Shown: positions 1 to 5,942, counted from the first letter of the stretch. The stretch is DNA of 6,207 nt from Oscillospiraceae bacterium (GCA_031253365.1 JAIRWE010000108.1:1-6207); one strand, 5' to 3'. Numbers and translations are program-made. Notes: generated from the letters alone by a model not told the origin.

Positions 1-204
1 CTTAATCGTGAGGAATTCGCCCGCGGCGCGCATGGCAATGTGCCGCACCCCGTCCCTCGGCGGCGTTCTCAGCCCGCAAGCGGACAAAAACTCGCCTTCC
101 GCCTCCTCGCAGCACAGCGCGAGGATTTCCGCGTCGCGCTTCGCCATACGGTACCCCAGCGCCTTCAAAATCCCCCGCGCCTTGATGATAATGTCTTCGT
201 TCAT
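1..204 (-). CDS. Phage head-tail connector-like protein (partial, runs off left edge)
   Basis: An open frame of 68 codons runs from an ATG at 204 to the window edge with no stop, so the C-terminus is missing. A strong GGAGG (216-212) lies 7 bases before the ATG. The product starts MNEDIIIKARGILKALG and continues with alternating hydrophobic and charged residues, then reaches DGVRHIAMRAAGEFL near residues 51-65. In small head-tail connector (gp6-like) proteins of Firmicutes prophages, a short helical N-terminal region leads to a similar helix ending in a GEFL-like motif. Such proteins form the ring between portal and tail. Position supports the call: it directly follows the major capsid gene on the same strand, the usual place for this gene. 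The family match is from memory of the pattern and only the N-terminal part is visible. That it is a real gene is near certain; the exact function is moderately supported. Confidence 0.7.
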   Translation of the reverse strand, partial: MNEDIIIKARGILKALGYRMAKRDAEILALCCEEAEGEFLSACGLRTPPRDGVRHIAMRAAGEFLTIK

Positions 205-211
205 AGAAATA

Positions 212-216
212 CCTCC
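212..216 (-). promoter_or_regulatory. Ribosome binding site of the connector-like gene
   Basis: GGAGG on the minus strand, 7 bases before the ATG at 204. It fixes the start of this partial gene. Confidence 0.8.
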
Positions 217-221
217 GGAAT

Positions 222-255
222 AAAACCGCCCTCCCCCGTATTCGGGGAAGGGCGG
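222..255 (-). terminator. Hairpin with short U-run after the capsid gene (partial terminator or attenuator)
   Basis: Arms at 226-238 and 243-255 form a 13-bp GC-rich stem with one C/A mismatch and a 4-base loop. On the minus strand it is followed by only four T (225-222), then ATT. It sits between the capsid stop (293) and the ribosome binding site of the next gene. A leaky terminator here would keep capsid mRNA abundant while letting some transcription continue into the connector gene. An mRNA-stabilising 3' hairpin is the other reading. The weak U-run argues against full termination. Confidence 0.6.
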
Positions 256-292
256 CGGTTGATTTGTAAGCACCGTTTTTTTGCGCGGAAAA

Positions 293-1327
293 TTATCCTT
301 TTGAGATTATCCGCGCGATGGGGATTTTCCTGTGGTCGATGTAGTCCGCGCCGTCGATGTTGACAAGCGACCAGTTGTCCCCTTCGCTAAGCTCCTCGTC
401 GGTGGGCGACAGCGAGGTCTGGAACTGTTTCACGTAGCTTATCCCATACGGGGCGAACACCTTCCTTTGCCTCATGTAAAGGGTGTCCTCGCCGCCGTTC
501 GTTTTGGGGTCGCGCGCCAGCTCGTAGGGGTTCTTCGCCCCTATGTCCTCGTAGGCGAAAGCGCCTTCCCCAAGCAGATAGGTGGTGTAAAGCGCGCAGC
601 CGTCCCCCGCCGTGACGGGCAGATTGTCGTCGGCGACGACCAGCTTGCCGCTCCACGTGCCCAGCTGCAATTCCCGGGTGACGCCGCTTTTATCGGTATA
701 GCGCAGATGTTCCAGTAAATTGAGGTTTTCGAGGGAGGTGGCGACGTTCGAGTGCATGAGGACGACGGTGAAATTCTTCTTGCCGCTGCCGCAGGCGGCG
801 AAAGCGGCGTTGTTCAGGGTAACCGCCGAAACCGCCCCGTCGCCGTCCTCGGAAACGTCGTGGGTGTGACCGCTCACGAATTCGCCCGCGCGCGTGCCGT
901 TCATGGAAAAAATACCGGCGAGGATTGCGCGCAGGGTCGAACAGTCCAGAAAGTCCTTGTACTCCGCCACCTGACGCGCCACGCCGTCCATAAAATCCCC
1001 GCCCCCCGAATCGTAGGTGAAGTCCTTTTCCACCCAGCCCTTCGCCCTGCCGACCACGACGACGCCCTGTTCAAAGACCTTGGCGGGTTCGGCGCCTATG
1101 TCGGTGCCGCCGTCGTAGTTGACCGCGCCGCCGTCAAGGGCGCCGCGCAGGATAATTCCGGCGTAACCCGCGCCGCTCCCGGCGGAAAAGACGTCTTTTA
1201 TGTCGGGGTTGCCGATTAGGGCTTTCGCCTTTTTCAGCTCGCCGATTTTCAGCCCGCCGGTTCTTTTTACCACGCACTCGAACGCCGAGGCGTTGAAATT
1301 TTTCGCGTTAAACTTTGTGTTTCTCAT
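293..1327 (-). CDS. Phage major capsid (coat) protein, Gp13-like family
   Basis: A 344-residue shell-forming head protein. Recognisable family segments in order are: a VNYDGGTDI stretch near residue 70, a GRAKGWVEKDFTYD segment near 93-106, an IxAGIFSM segment near 135-142, a LMHSNVATSLENLNLLEHLRY block near 190-210, the VADDNLPV strand near 230-237, a TTYLLGEGAFAYED segment near 248-261, and GGEDTLYMRQRK followed by FAPYGI near 278-295. This succession (MHS...N, DDxxPV, YTTYLxGxGA, RDPxxxGG, APYG) is characteristic of coat proteins from Firmicutes siphophage-type prophages. The length is normal and there is no internal stop, so the gene looks intact. The ATG at 1327 has GGGAGG five bases upstream and lies 13 bases after the scaffold stop, as expected for a co-transcribed scaffold-capsid pair. 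No protease gene is visible. Confidence 0.9.
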   Translation of the reverse strand: MRNTKFNAKNFNASAFECVVKRTGGLKIGELKKAKALIGNPDIKDVFSAGSGAGYAGIILRGALDGGAVNYDGGTDIGAEPAKVFEQGVVVVGRAKGWVEKDFTYDSGGGDFMDGVARQVAEYKDFLDCSTLRAILAGIFSMNGTRAGEFVSGHTHDVSEDGDGAVSAVTLNNAAFAACGSGKKNFTVVLMHSNVATSLENLNLLEHLRYTDKSGVTRELQLGTWSGKLVVADDNLPVTAGDGCALYTTYLLGEGAFAYEDIGAKNPYELARDPKTNGGEDTLYMRQRKVFAPYGISYVKQFQTSLSPTDEELSEGDNWSLVNIDGADYIDHRKIPIARIISKG

Positions 1328-1332
1328 TTTTT

Positions 1333-1338
1333 CCTCCC
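1333..1338 (-). promoter_or_regulatory. Ribosome binding site of the major capsid gene
   Basis: GGGAGG on the minus strand, 5 bases before the ATG at 1327. It fills the 13-base gap between scaffold stop and capsid start, pointing to an operon. Confidence 0.8.
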
Positions 1339-1340
1339 AA

Positions 1341-1751
1341 TCATAAATTCGCCTTCGGGTTTCTTTCCAAAAAAGCGCACAGCTGAGAATAGTTCAGCTT
1401 GGAAAAGTCCGCCCTGTCGTCGGGGGTTTCCCTGCCGGTTTCCCCCGGAACCGCGCCGGAAAGCGTGAAAGCCGCGCCGGGCGTTTCAAACAGGAACGCC
1501 GAATCGTCCGCGGTTTTCAGCGCGTTTAACTGTTCGTTCAGCCCCGTAACCGCGCCGTCCGCCGAAAAAGCGACGCCGCTCAAATCAAGCAGCGCCTTGA
1601 CGGCTTTGACGTTCCTCGCCCCCGAACGGGCAATCGCCGTTTCGACCGCTCCCGCCAGCCGAACGCCGCCGACCGCCTCCTCAAAAGCGTTTGCCGCCTT
1701 TTCGGCGGCGTCCTCGCTCACCCCGAGCGAGATAAAGTCCTCTTTTTTCAT
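1341..1751 (-). CDS. Phage head scaffold protein, Gp20 family, apparently lacking the central coiled coil
   Basis: A 136-residue protein. Scaffolds guide capsid assembly and leave the finished head. The N-terminus MKKEDFISLGVSEDAAEKA matches the conserved start of Gp20-type scaffolds. The block ARNVKAVKALLDLSGV (near 44-59) and the following GLNEQLNALKTADDSAFLFE (near 69-88) match the conserved C-terminal half. Between them, family members normally carry a long charged coiled coil of several tens of residues. Here only about 20 non-charged residues (near 25-44) join the two ends, so the protein is much shorter than the usual length of about 170-200. The start is set at the ATG at 1751, which has AAGGAG eight bases upstream; a TTG at 1769 would overlap that site and is unlikely. 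Immediately downstream is the capsid gene, the canonical order. Upstream there is no portal or minor head gene, only a terminator. Confidence 0.8.
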   Translation of the reverse strand: MKKEDFISLGVSEDAAEKAANAFEEAVGGVRLAGAVETAIARSGARNVKAVKALLDLSGVAFSADGAVTGLNEQLNALKTADDSAFLFETPGAAFTLSGAVPGETGRETPDDRADFSKLNYSQLCAFLERNPKANL

Positions 1752-1759
1752 GGTAAAAT

Positions 1760-1767
1760 CTCCTTCC
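1760..1767 (-). promoter_or_regulatory. Ribosome binding site that sets the scaffold gene start
   Basis: GGAAGGAG on the minus strand, 8 bases before the ATG at 1751. It rules out the in-frame TTG at 1769 as the likely start because that codon would lie upstream of the site. Confidence 0.8.
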
Positions 1768-1775
1768 AAGTAATT

Positions 1776-1810
1776 AAAAAACCGGAGAACCCGCCGTTCT
1801 CCGATTTTTT
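1776..1810. terminator. Bidirectional intrinsic terminator between the acyltransferase operon and the phage cassette
   Basis: A perfect 8-bp stem (1783-1790 with 1796-1803, CGGAGAAC/GTTCTCCG) has a 5-base loop. A run of six A precedes it (1776-1781) and six T follow it (1805-1810), so each strand has hairpin plus U-run. On the minus strand it ends transcription coming from the DHHW gene, whose stop is about 90 bases upstream. It also lies only about 30 bases before the scaffold start codon, so no standard promoter fits between it and that gene. Confidence 0.85.
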
Positions 1811-1855
1811 ATGATATAAAGATAACACCCTTTTTTCCGTTGCGGTGCCAATTTG

Positions 1856-1871
1856 CGTTGCGCCGGCAACG
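1856..1871. other. Small hairpin after the DHHW gene
   Basis: CGTTGC (1856-1861) and GCAACG (1866-1871) form a perfect 6-bp stem with a GCCG loop, 24 bases after the stop of the DHHW gene. No U-run follows on either strand, so it is not an intrinsic terminator. It may be chance or a 3' end stabiliser. Confidence 0.3.
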
Positions 1872-1894
1872 AAAATACGCCTTCGCGCCGAAAG

Positions 1895-3265
1895 TCACAT
1901 GATGTCGGTTATGTAGCCTATCATGCTCCCCGTGTTCGCGGCGAACACATTATTGGCGAAAAGCACGTCCGTCACGCCCTTTTCGGTGAGATAACCCGCC
2001 GCCTTATACGGGAAATACCGTATGTCTATGACGTATATTTCCTCGAACGAACCCGTGAGGAAGGGAATCAGCGCGTTGCCGTAGCTTTCCTTGAATACGG
2101 CTAATTTCCTGCCGTTTTTCACGTCGGTTTCAATGTGCGTGAGCTTCGCGTCGCCGCCCATGAAAACGCAATAGGACATACCCACGCTCTGCGGGATGAA
2201 AAGCGTCGATTTTATCGCGGTTTCGGGGGCGTCGTAGTTATAATAGGTAACGTCGTAACCGTTCGGCGGCTTGTAATAGACGAAATCCTCCGGGTTGTTC
2301 TTGAGCCTTATGTCCCCCGAATAACCGTACATAGTCCCCACGTAGCCTTCGATGACGACCTTCTCGTATTCCGAAAGCGGCGTGAAGGGAACTTCGGCGA
2401 CGCGGCAAAATTCCTCGGCGGCGTAGTACGCGCCGAGTGCCGCCCAGTGGTGGTCGGTGCGCAGATATATGTCCTCCCGCGTGTGTTCGGCAAGCACGGA
2501 ATAGGCGTTCACGGGGACGACGCCGTCAAGGAACGAGTAAACGCGGTTTATGTTTTCGCGCTGGTCGCCGCTTAAGCTCCGGTAGTTGTTCGGGCAGTAA
2601 AACTCAACGGAGGTGGGGATAACCATATTGTATATATTGAGCCCTTCCAGCCGCTGTTTGTAAGCGTTCAGCGCGGCGGCGTAACGCTCGGTCGCCGATT
2701 GACTGCCGCCGAAAAGCATGAGAGCGCGCGTTCCGTACACCAAAATCCCGTTGTTGGTAATATCGGCGACGGCGTCTATGTCGCTGTCGTGTTCGGGTAT
2801 GACGCCGTCCCAACCGGGCTGCGCGGGGGGTTCGGTCGGCGGCGTTTCCGTGACTTCACGGGGGAGCGTGTTTGTGCCTTCATGGGCGGACGCGCCCGTA
2901 TTCGCGGGTTCGGACGCGTCCGGCGGCGGCGCGGACGTTTCCGGAAGGGCGGGGTTGTTCGCGATTACGACGTTATGCAGCCTCACGTCGTCCACGCGCA
3001 CGCCCGCGATGTTTTTGAAAAACGCGGAGACTTCGTTTATATTTTCACGCAGCGGAACCGTGTCCGAGAAATAGACGTTGATTTGCCGCGTGTAGCCGCC
3101 GGACAAAAGCGACTTCAACGAAAACTCCGGGAACGTCTCGAGTTCCCGCCTTTCGGTTTCGGAAACGGAGACGCGCGGCGCGAAAATCAACGCCGAGCCG
3201 ACAAGCGCGACGAGCGCGGTAAAAACCGCGATGTTCAGTATATACGGGGCGTTTTTCTCTTTCAC
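1895..3265 (-). CDS. DHHW-family AlgJ/AlgX-like SGNH acyl-transfer partner protein
   Basis: A 456-residue protein predicted to complete transfer of acyl groups onto an extracytoplasmic polysaccharide or cell-wall polymer. A single N-terminal membrane segment (about residues 8-29) is followed by an exported domain. A Pro/Thr/Ala/Glu-rich linker without secondary-structure character spans about 103-152. The family's signature DHHW lies at about 271-274 (RTDHHWAALGAYYAA), giving the Asp/His pair. The block VFKESYGNALIPFL carries the likely nucleophile Ser at about 394, and IDIRYFP follows, as in DHHW and AlgX/AlgJ relatives. The start is the GTG at 3265 with AGGAGA six bases upstream; the frame stays open to 3319, but those extra residues have no supporting site and overlap the MBOAT gene. 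The AGGAG overlaps the MBOAT stop (3278-3276), so the two genes are translationally coupled. The acceptor polymer cannot be told from sequence. Confidence 0.88.
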   Translation of the reverse strand: MKEKNAPYILNIAVFTALVALVGSALIFAPRVSVSETERRELETFPEFSLKSLLSGGYTRQINVYFSDTVPLRENINEVSAFFKNIAGVRVDDVRLHNVVIANNPALPETSAPPPDASEPANTGASAHEGTNTLPREVTETPPTEPPAQPGWDGVIPEHDSDIDAVADITNNGILVYGTRALMLFGGSQSATERYAAALNAYKQRLEGLNIYNMVIPTSVEFYCPNNYRSLSGDQRENINRVYSFLDGVVPVNAYSVLAEHTREDIYLRTDHHWAALGAYYAAEEFCRVAEVPFTPLSEYEKVVIEGYVGTMYGYSGDIRLKNNPEDFVYYKPPNGYDVTYYNYDAPETAIKSTLFIPQSVGMSYCVFMGGDAKLTHIETDVKNGRKLAVFKESYGNALIPFLTGSFEEIYVIDIRYFPYKAAGYLTEKGVTDVLFANNVFAANTGSMIGYITDIM

Positions 3266-3271
3266 GGCGCT

Positions 3272-3277
3272 TCTCCT
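3272..3277 (-). promoter_or_regulatory. Ribosome binding site of the DHHW gene, overlapping the MBOAT stop
   Basis: AGGAGA on the minus strand overlaps the TAG stop of the MBOAT gene and lies 6 bases before the GTG at 3265. It decides the GTG start and implies coupled translation. Confidence 0.75.
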
Positions 3278-4646
3278 AAAATCTGTAATACAGGAACGGG
3301 TTATATGTCGAGCCGACAAGCATTACGGTGCAAACCAGCATAATCGCGGCGTTGGCGAAGGGGGTTACGTAAGCCGTGAATTTCAGGCGGCGCGTAAGCC
3401 TTTTGAAAAGCCCGAAAACCGGCGCGCAGAAAACGGCGGCGGCAATTATGACGAACAGCTTGTCGTACAGGATGCCGGGCGTGAACACGTCCAGCAGCCC
3501 CGCGCCGTTCAAACCCAGCAGGCTTTTTATGAACCCCGACATTCTGCCGAAATCGGTGAAATAGAATATCGCCCAGCCGAACACCACGAAAACGAGATTC
3601 ACGGGAATCTTGAACCCCGACGGGACTTTCTCGAACAATTTTAACAAAAACGCCTTTTCCAGAATAATCAGCAACCCGAAATACAGCCCCCACAGCGCGA
3701 AATTCCAGCTCGCCCCGTGCCATAAACCGGTCAAAAACCACGTAATCAGCAGATTGCGCCAAATGTGCCTGCGCGCCCCGCCCAGAGGGATATACACATA
3801 GTCGCGGAAGAACCCGCCCAGCGTCATGTGCCACCTTCGCCAAAACTCGGTAATCGAACCCGATATGTAAGGGTAATTGAAGTTTTCGGGAATGGAGAAC
3901 CCGAAAATCCGCCCCAAACCGATAGCCATATCCGAATAGCCCGAAAAGTCGTAGTAGATTTGCAGGGCGAACAGCGTTATCCCGAGCCACGCCCCCGTTA
4001 CGGACAGCGCGGACGCTTCGGCGCTCAAAATCGTTTCCGCCGCCGCGCCGATTTGGTTGGCGAATATGACCTTCTTGGCAAGCCCGATTGAAAAGCGGGT
4101 TATGCCGTCGCTGAAATCCTTCGCCGTAAAATCGCGTTCCCCGTTTATCTGCCGTTCGATATGGCTGTAACGCACGATGGGCCCCGCGATTAGCTGCGGG
4201 TAAAGCGAAACGTACATAAGGAACTTCAAGCGGCTTTTCTGCGCGGAAATCTTCCCTTTATAAACATCGACGGCGTATGAGATTATCTGGAACGAATAAA
4301 AGCTGATGCCTATCGGCAGCGACGGCTTGAACGGCAACGCCAGCAACCCCGAATACTTGAATATCGCGAGGGAAAGCAGGGTCAGAGCCACCCCCGTCAC
4401 GGCGCAAGCCTTGGCTTTTTTCTTGTCGCCGCGTTTCAGATGTTTTTCGGTGTTCAGCGCGAACAGGCGGTTGACTTCGGACGTGGCGACGAGAAGAAAG
4501 ACCATGACGGGTTCCCCCCAGGCGTAAAACACCAGGGAAAACGCGACTAAAACAACGTTTCTGTACACCGTGTTCTTGAAAATGAAATAAAGCAGCAGGT
4601 TGACCGGCAAAAAAACGTATATAAACAAAAGGTCGGCGAATATCAT
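3276..4646 (-). CDS. MBOAT-family membrane O-acyltransferase (AlgI-like)
   Basis: A 456-residue polytopic membrane protein that moves an acyl group, probably acetyl, across the membrane to the DHHW partner or directly to a glycan. Family marks are: start MIFADLLFIYVFLPVNLLLY; PIGISFYSFQIISYAVDVYKG near 111-131; PQLIAGPIVRY near 150-160; YYDFSGYSDMAIGLGR near 231-246; FWRRWHMTLGGFFRDYVYIPLGG near 268-290; GLWHGASWNFALWG near 307-320 with the predicted catalytic His310; and the typical C-terminus YNPFLYYRF. The frame is open to 4907, but the upstream 87 codons are low-complexity and overlap the neighbouring gene. The chosen ATG at 4646 matches where AlgI proteins begin and has no Shine-Dalgarno site. 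A perfect promoter places the predicted transcript start on this ATG. The coupled DHHW gene follows 10 bases after the stop. Confidence 0.93.
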   Translation of the reverse strand: MIFADLLFIYVFLPVNLLLYFIFKNTVYRNVVLVAFSLVFYAWGEPVMVFLLVATSEVNRLFALNTEKHLKRGDKKKAKACAVTGVALTLLSLAIFKYSGLLALPFKPSLPIGISFYSFQIISYAVDVYKGKISAQKSRLKFLMYVSLYPQLIAGPIVRYSHIERQINGERDFTAKDFSDGITRFSIGLAKKVIFANQIGAAAETILSAEASALSVTGAWLGITLFALQIYYDFSGYSDMAIGLGRIFGFSIPENFNYPYISGSITEFWRRWHMTLGGFFRDYVYIPLGGARRHIWRNLLITWFLTGLWHGASWNFALWGLYFGLLIILEKAFLLKLFEKVPSGFKIPVNLVFVVFGWAIFYFTDFGRMSGFIKSLLGLNGAGLLDVFTPGILYDKLFVIIAAAVFCAPVFGLFKRLTRRLKFTAYVTPFANAAIMLVCTVMLVGSTYNPFLYYRF

Positions 4647-4652
4647 GCGCTT

Positions 4653-4681
4653 ATTATAAGCCATTCGCGAAACAATGTCAA
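4653..4681 (-). promoter_or_regulatory. Perfect consensus sigma-A promoter for the MBOAT-DHHW operon (predicted leaderless start)
   Basis: TTGACA (4681-4676), a 17-base spacer and TATAAT (4658-4653) on the minus strand match the housekeeping consensus at all 12 positions. Counting seven bases from the -10 box puts transcript start at 4646, the A of the MBOAT ATG. Six bases (AAGCGC) separate the -10 box from the ATG. Confidence 0.88.
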
Positions 4682-4691
4682 GCGGGGGCGG

Positions 4692-4724
4692 AAAAATGTT
4701 CTCCCGCCGAAAACGGCGGGAGAA
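4692..4724 (-). terminator. Intrinsic terminator of the DUF6273 gene
   Basis: An 11-bp perfect stem (4699-4709 with 4714-4724, TTCTCCCGCCG/CGGCGGGAGAA) has a 4-base loop. On the minus strand it is followed by CA and five T (4696-4692). It lies about 47 bases after the stop of the DUF6273 gene and only 10 bases before the -35 box of the next promoter, so the two units are insulated. Confidence 0.85.
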
Positions 4725-4770
4725 GGGTTTAGTGTGAGGTATAGTTCGCGCTGTGCGAAAATGAAAAAGA

Positions 4771-5910
4771 TTACAGCGTAATCCACATCGCGGGGCGAAC
4801 GCCGTTATTGCTGTCGACATTGGCGATGTAGTAGTTGTAGACATTGCCGCCGCTGTAGTAGCCGTCGACATCGCCGCTGTCGACGACGAGAGCGGTGTCG
4901 TAACCATCGATGCCCGGCGACCGGAGCCACCAATGGGATGAACTTCCGTTTAAGTCATAGGCTTTCCTTCCTCCATTGTCGCTGAAATATTCTTTCTCCT
5001 CGTCAATGCTTAACAGGAAGATATAATCGTCGGTGTCTTTCCCGCCCGCCGTGCCGTACCATTGATTATCTTTGTTTTTTACTTTTGTCTTTGCAATCCG
5101 CGCCTTGTCCGCCGCGCCGAACGAGTTATAAAACTCACCGTTCAGATATGCGCGTAAGTCGCAGGTTTCCCATGTCACGTCCGTTAACGCTCCGTTATAC
5201 GCCCTGTCTTCTATTACCTTATCGGTGATGATTAAGGCTTTGCCGTCTTTTACGTCCAACACCTTCCAGTCATACCCGCCGAATTTGATTGTGCTTCCTT
5301 TTTTCACGCTTGCCGTTCCCGAAGTCTTTTTCGACTTAACCGCAGAGTTCGCGCCGTTGTAATCCGCGCCGCTCACGGTTTTGTACGCCCTTACGCGGAA
5401 ATAATACGTCTTCCCGGAATCCAGCGCCTTCGTGGTGAACGACACGGTTGACGCGCCTTTTACGGTTTTGAGCAGCTTGTAATCCCCGCTCTTGCTTTCG
5501 GAATAATACACCTTGTACCCCGTGACCGAACCCGAAACCTTCCCCCATTTAAGCGTGATTTTCCGGTTGCTTTCCGAAACGGACGAAATCGCCGCTTTTT
5601 TCGGCACGACTTTGAACGTCACGGTCTTGCTCCCGGTATAATTCCCTTTGCCCGTGATTTTCACCGACGCTTTACCGATGTTCTTGTTCTTGCTGTACGA
5701 GAGCGCGTAGTCCGTCCCGGATTTAAGCGTCTTGCTCCCGTCCTTGACCGTGACGCTCGGTTTAAGCGACTTGCCCGTGTAGGCTTGGTCGGAGATTTTC
5801 GAGATTGAAAGGGACGAAATCTTTTTCGTCGCCGCCCCCGCCGTAATCCCGGGAATTGCGGTTACCGCGATAACCATCGCCATGAACGTGCTGAAGATTT
5901 TCTTTTTCAT
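4771..5910 (-). CDS. Secreted Ig-like/fibronectin III/DUF6273 protein with a DGR-like variable C-terminus
   Basis: A 379-residue exported protein. Residues 1-27 are a signal peptide (basic MKKK, hydrophobic core, cleavage near AGAA). An Ig-like domain of a type common in Firmicutes surface proteins spans about 31-101 (YTGKSLKPSVTV, GTDYALSYSKN, GNYTGSKTVTFKV). A fibronectin III domain spans about 104-195 (LKWGKVSGSVTGYKVYYS, GKTYYFRVRAY). From about 205 to the end is DUF6273: YDWKVLDVKDGKALIITD, VTWETCDLRAYLNGEFY, DYIFLLSIDEE, then WWLRSPG (327-333) and GVRPAMWI. There is no LPXTG or other wall anchor, so it is probably secreted. The two N-terminal domains likely display the C-terminal domain for binding. 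Residues 334-372 are rich in Tyr, Asn, Asp, Ser and Gly with atypical codons, like a ligand-binding surface diversified by a retroelement. The start at 5910 has GGGGGAA six bases upstream. Ligand unknown. Confidence 0.88.
   Translation of the reverse strand: MKKKIFSTFMAMVIAVTAIPGITAGAATKKISSLSISKISDQAYTGKSLKPSVTVKDGSKTLKSGTDYALSYSKNKNIGKASVKITGKGNYTGSKTVTFKVVPKKAAISSVSESNRKITLKWGKVSGSVTGYKVYYSESKSGDYKLLKTVKGASTVSFTTKALDSGKTYYFRVRAYKTVSGADYNGANSAVKSKKTSGTASVKKGSTIKFGGYDWKVLDVKDGKALIITDKVIEDRAYNGALTDVTWETCDLRAYLNGEFYNSFGAADKARIAKTKVKNKDNQWYGTAGGKDTDDYIFLLSIDEEKEYFSDNGGRKAYDLNGSSSHWWLRSPGIDGYDTALVVDSGDVDGYYSGGNVYNYYIANVDSNNGVRPAMWITL
4795..4911 (-). repeat. Candidate DGR variable region in the DUF6273 gene (NNC/NNT codon block with quasi-repeats)
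   Basis: All 39 codons of residues 334-372 end in a pyrimidine, 31 in C and 8 in T; codons before this block are mixed. Three 12-base quasi-repeats occur at 4872-4861 (GATGTCGACGGC), 4845-4834 (AATGTCTACAAC) and 4821-4810 (AATGTCGACAGC). They differ only where a template AATGTCAACAAC would have adenines, as adenine-directed mutagenesis would produce. The block lies between WWLRSPG and a GC-rich GVRPA end, the usual place of a variable region. No template repeat or reverse transcriptase is in the window. Confidence 0.5.
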
Positions 5911-5916
5911 AATGTG

Positions 5917-5923
5917 TTCCCCC
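5917..5923 (-). promoter_or_regulatory. Ribosome binding site of the DUF6273 gene
   Basis: GGGGGAA on the minus strand, 6 bases before the ATG at 5910. It is a somewhat atypical G-run but well placed, and it supports the start that gives a complete signal peptide. Confidence 0.6.
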
Positions 5924-5942
5924 GTTTATAAAAATCATGCAC

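Noticed and set aside
332..1219. Long plus-strand open frames opposite the capsid gene.
   Set aside because: They are opposite-strand shadows in GC-rich DNA, with no family resemblance and no ribosome binding sites; the capsid protein explains the region.
1399..1773. A 124-codon plus-strand frame opposite the scaffold gene.
   Set aside because: It is antisense to a recognisable Gp20-type protein, has no ribosome binding site, and its product is a low-complexity Ser/Ala sequence.
1811..1851. A promoter for the scaffold gene formed by TTGGCA and TATCTT or TATCAT on the minus strand.
   Set aside because: The spacing is 21 bases or more, outside the workable range, and properly spaced -35 positions hold no resemblance to the consensus.
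3266..3319. An 18-residue upstream extension of the DHHW protein.
   Set aside because: It has no ribosome binding site and overlaps the MBOAT gene, whereas the GTG at 3265 has a well-placed AGGAGA directly before a typical membrane segment.
2135..3644. Several plus-strand frames opposite the DHHW and MBOAT genes, one of 214 codons.
   Set aside because: They are Arg/Gly/Val-rich antisense shadows with no recognisable domain; the minus-strand frames carry clear family motifs.
4647..4907. An N-terminal extension of 87 codons on the MBOAT frame (Thr/Ala/Ser-rich).
   Set aside because: It overlaps the DUF6273 gene end, its terminator and the perfect promoter. Its low-complexity Thr/Ala/Met-Ser run is the variable-region codon block read in another frame, and AlgI proteins start at MIFAD-like sequences.
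4771..4911. The quasi-repeats were considered as a CRISPR array or simple tandem repeat.
   Set aside because: They are 12 bases long, unevenly spaced, within a coding frame and part of a conserved protein domain end, so no spacer-repeat pattern is present.
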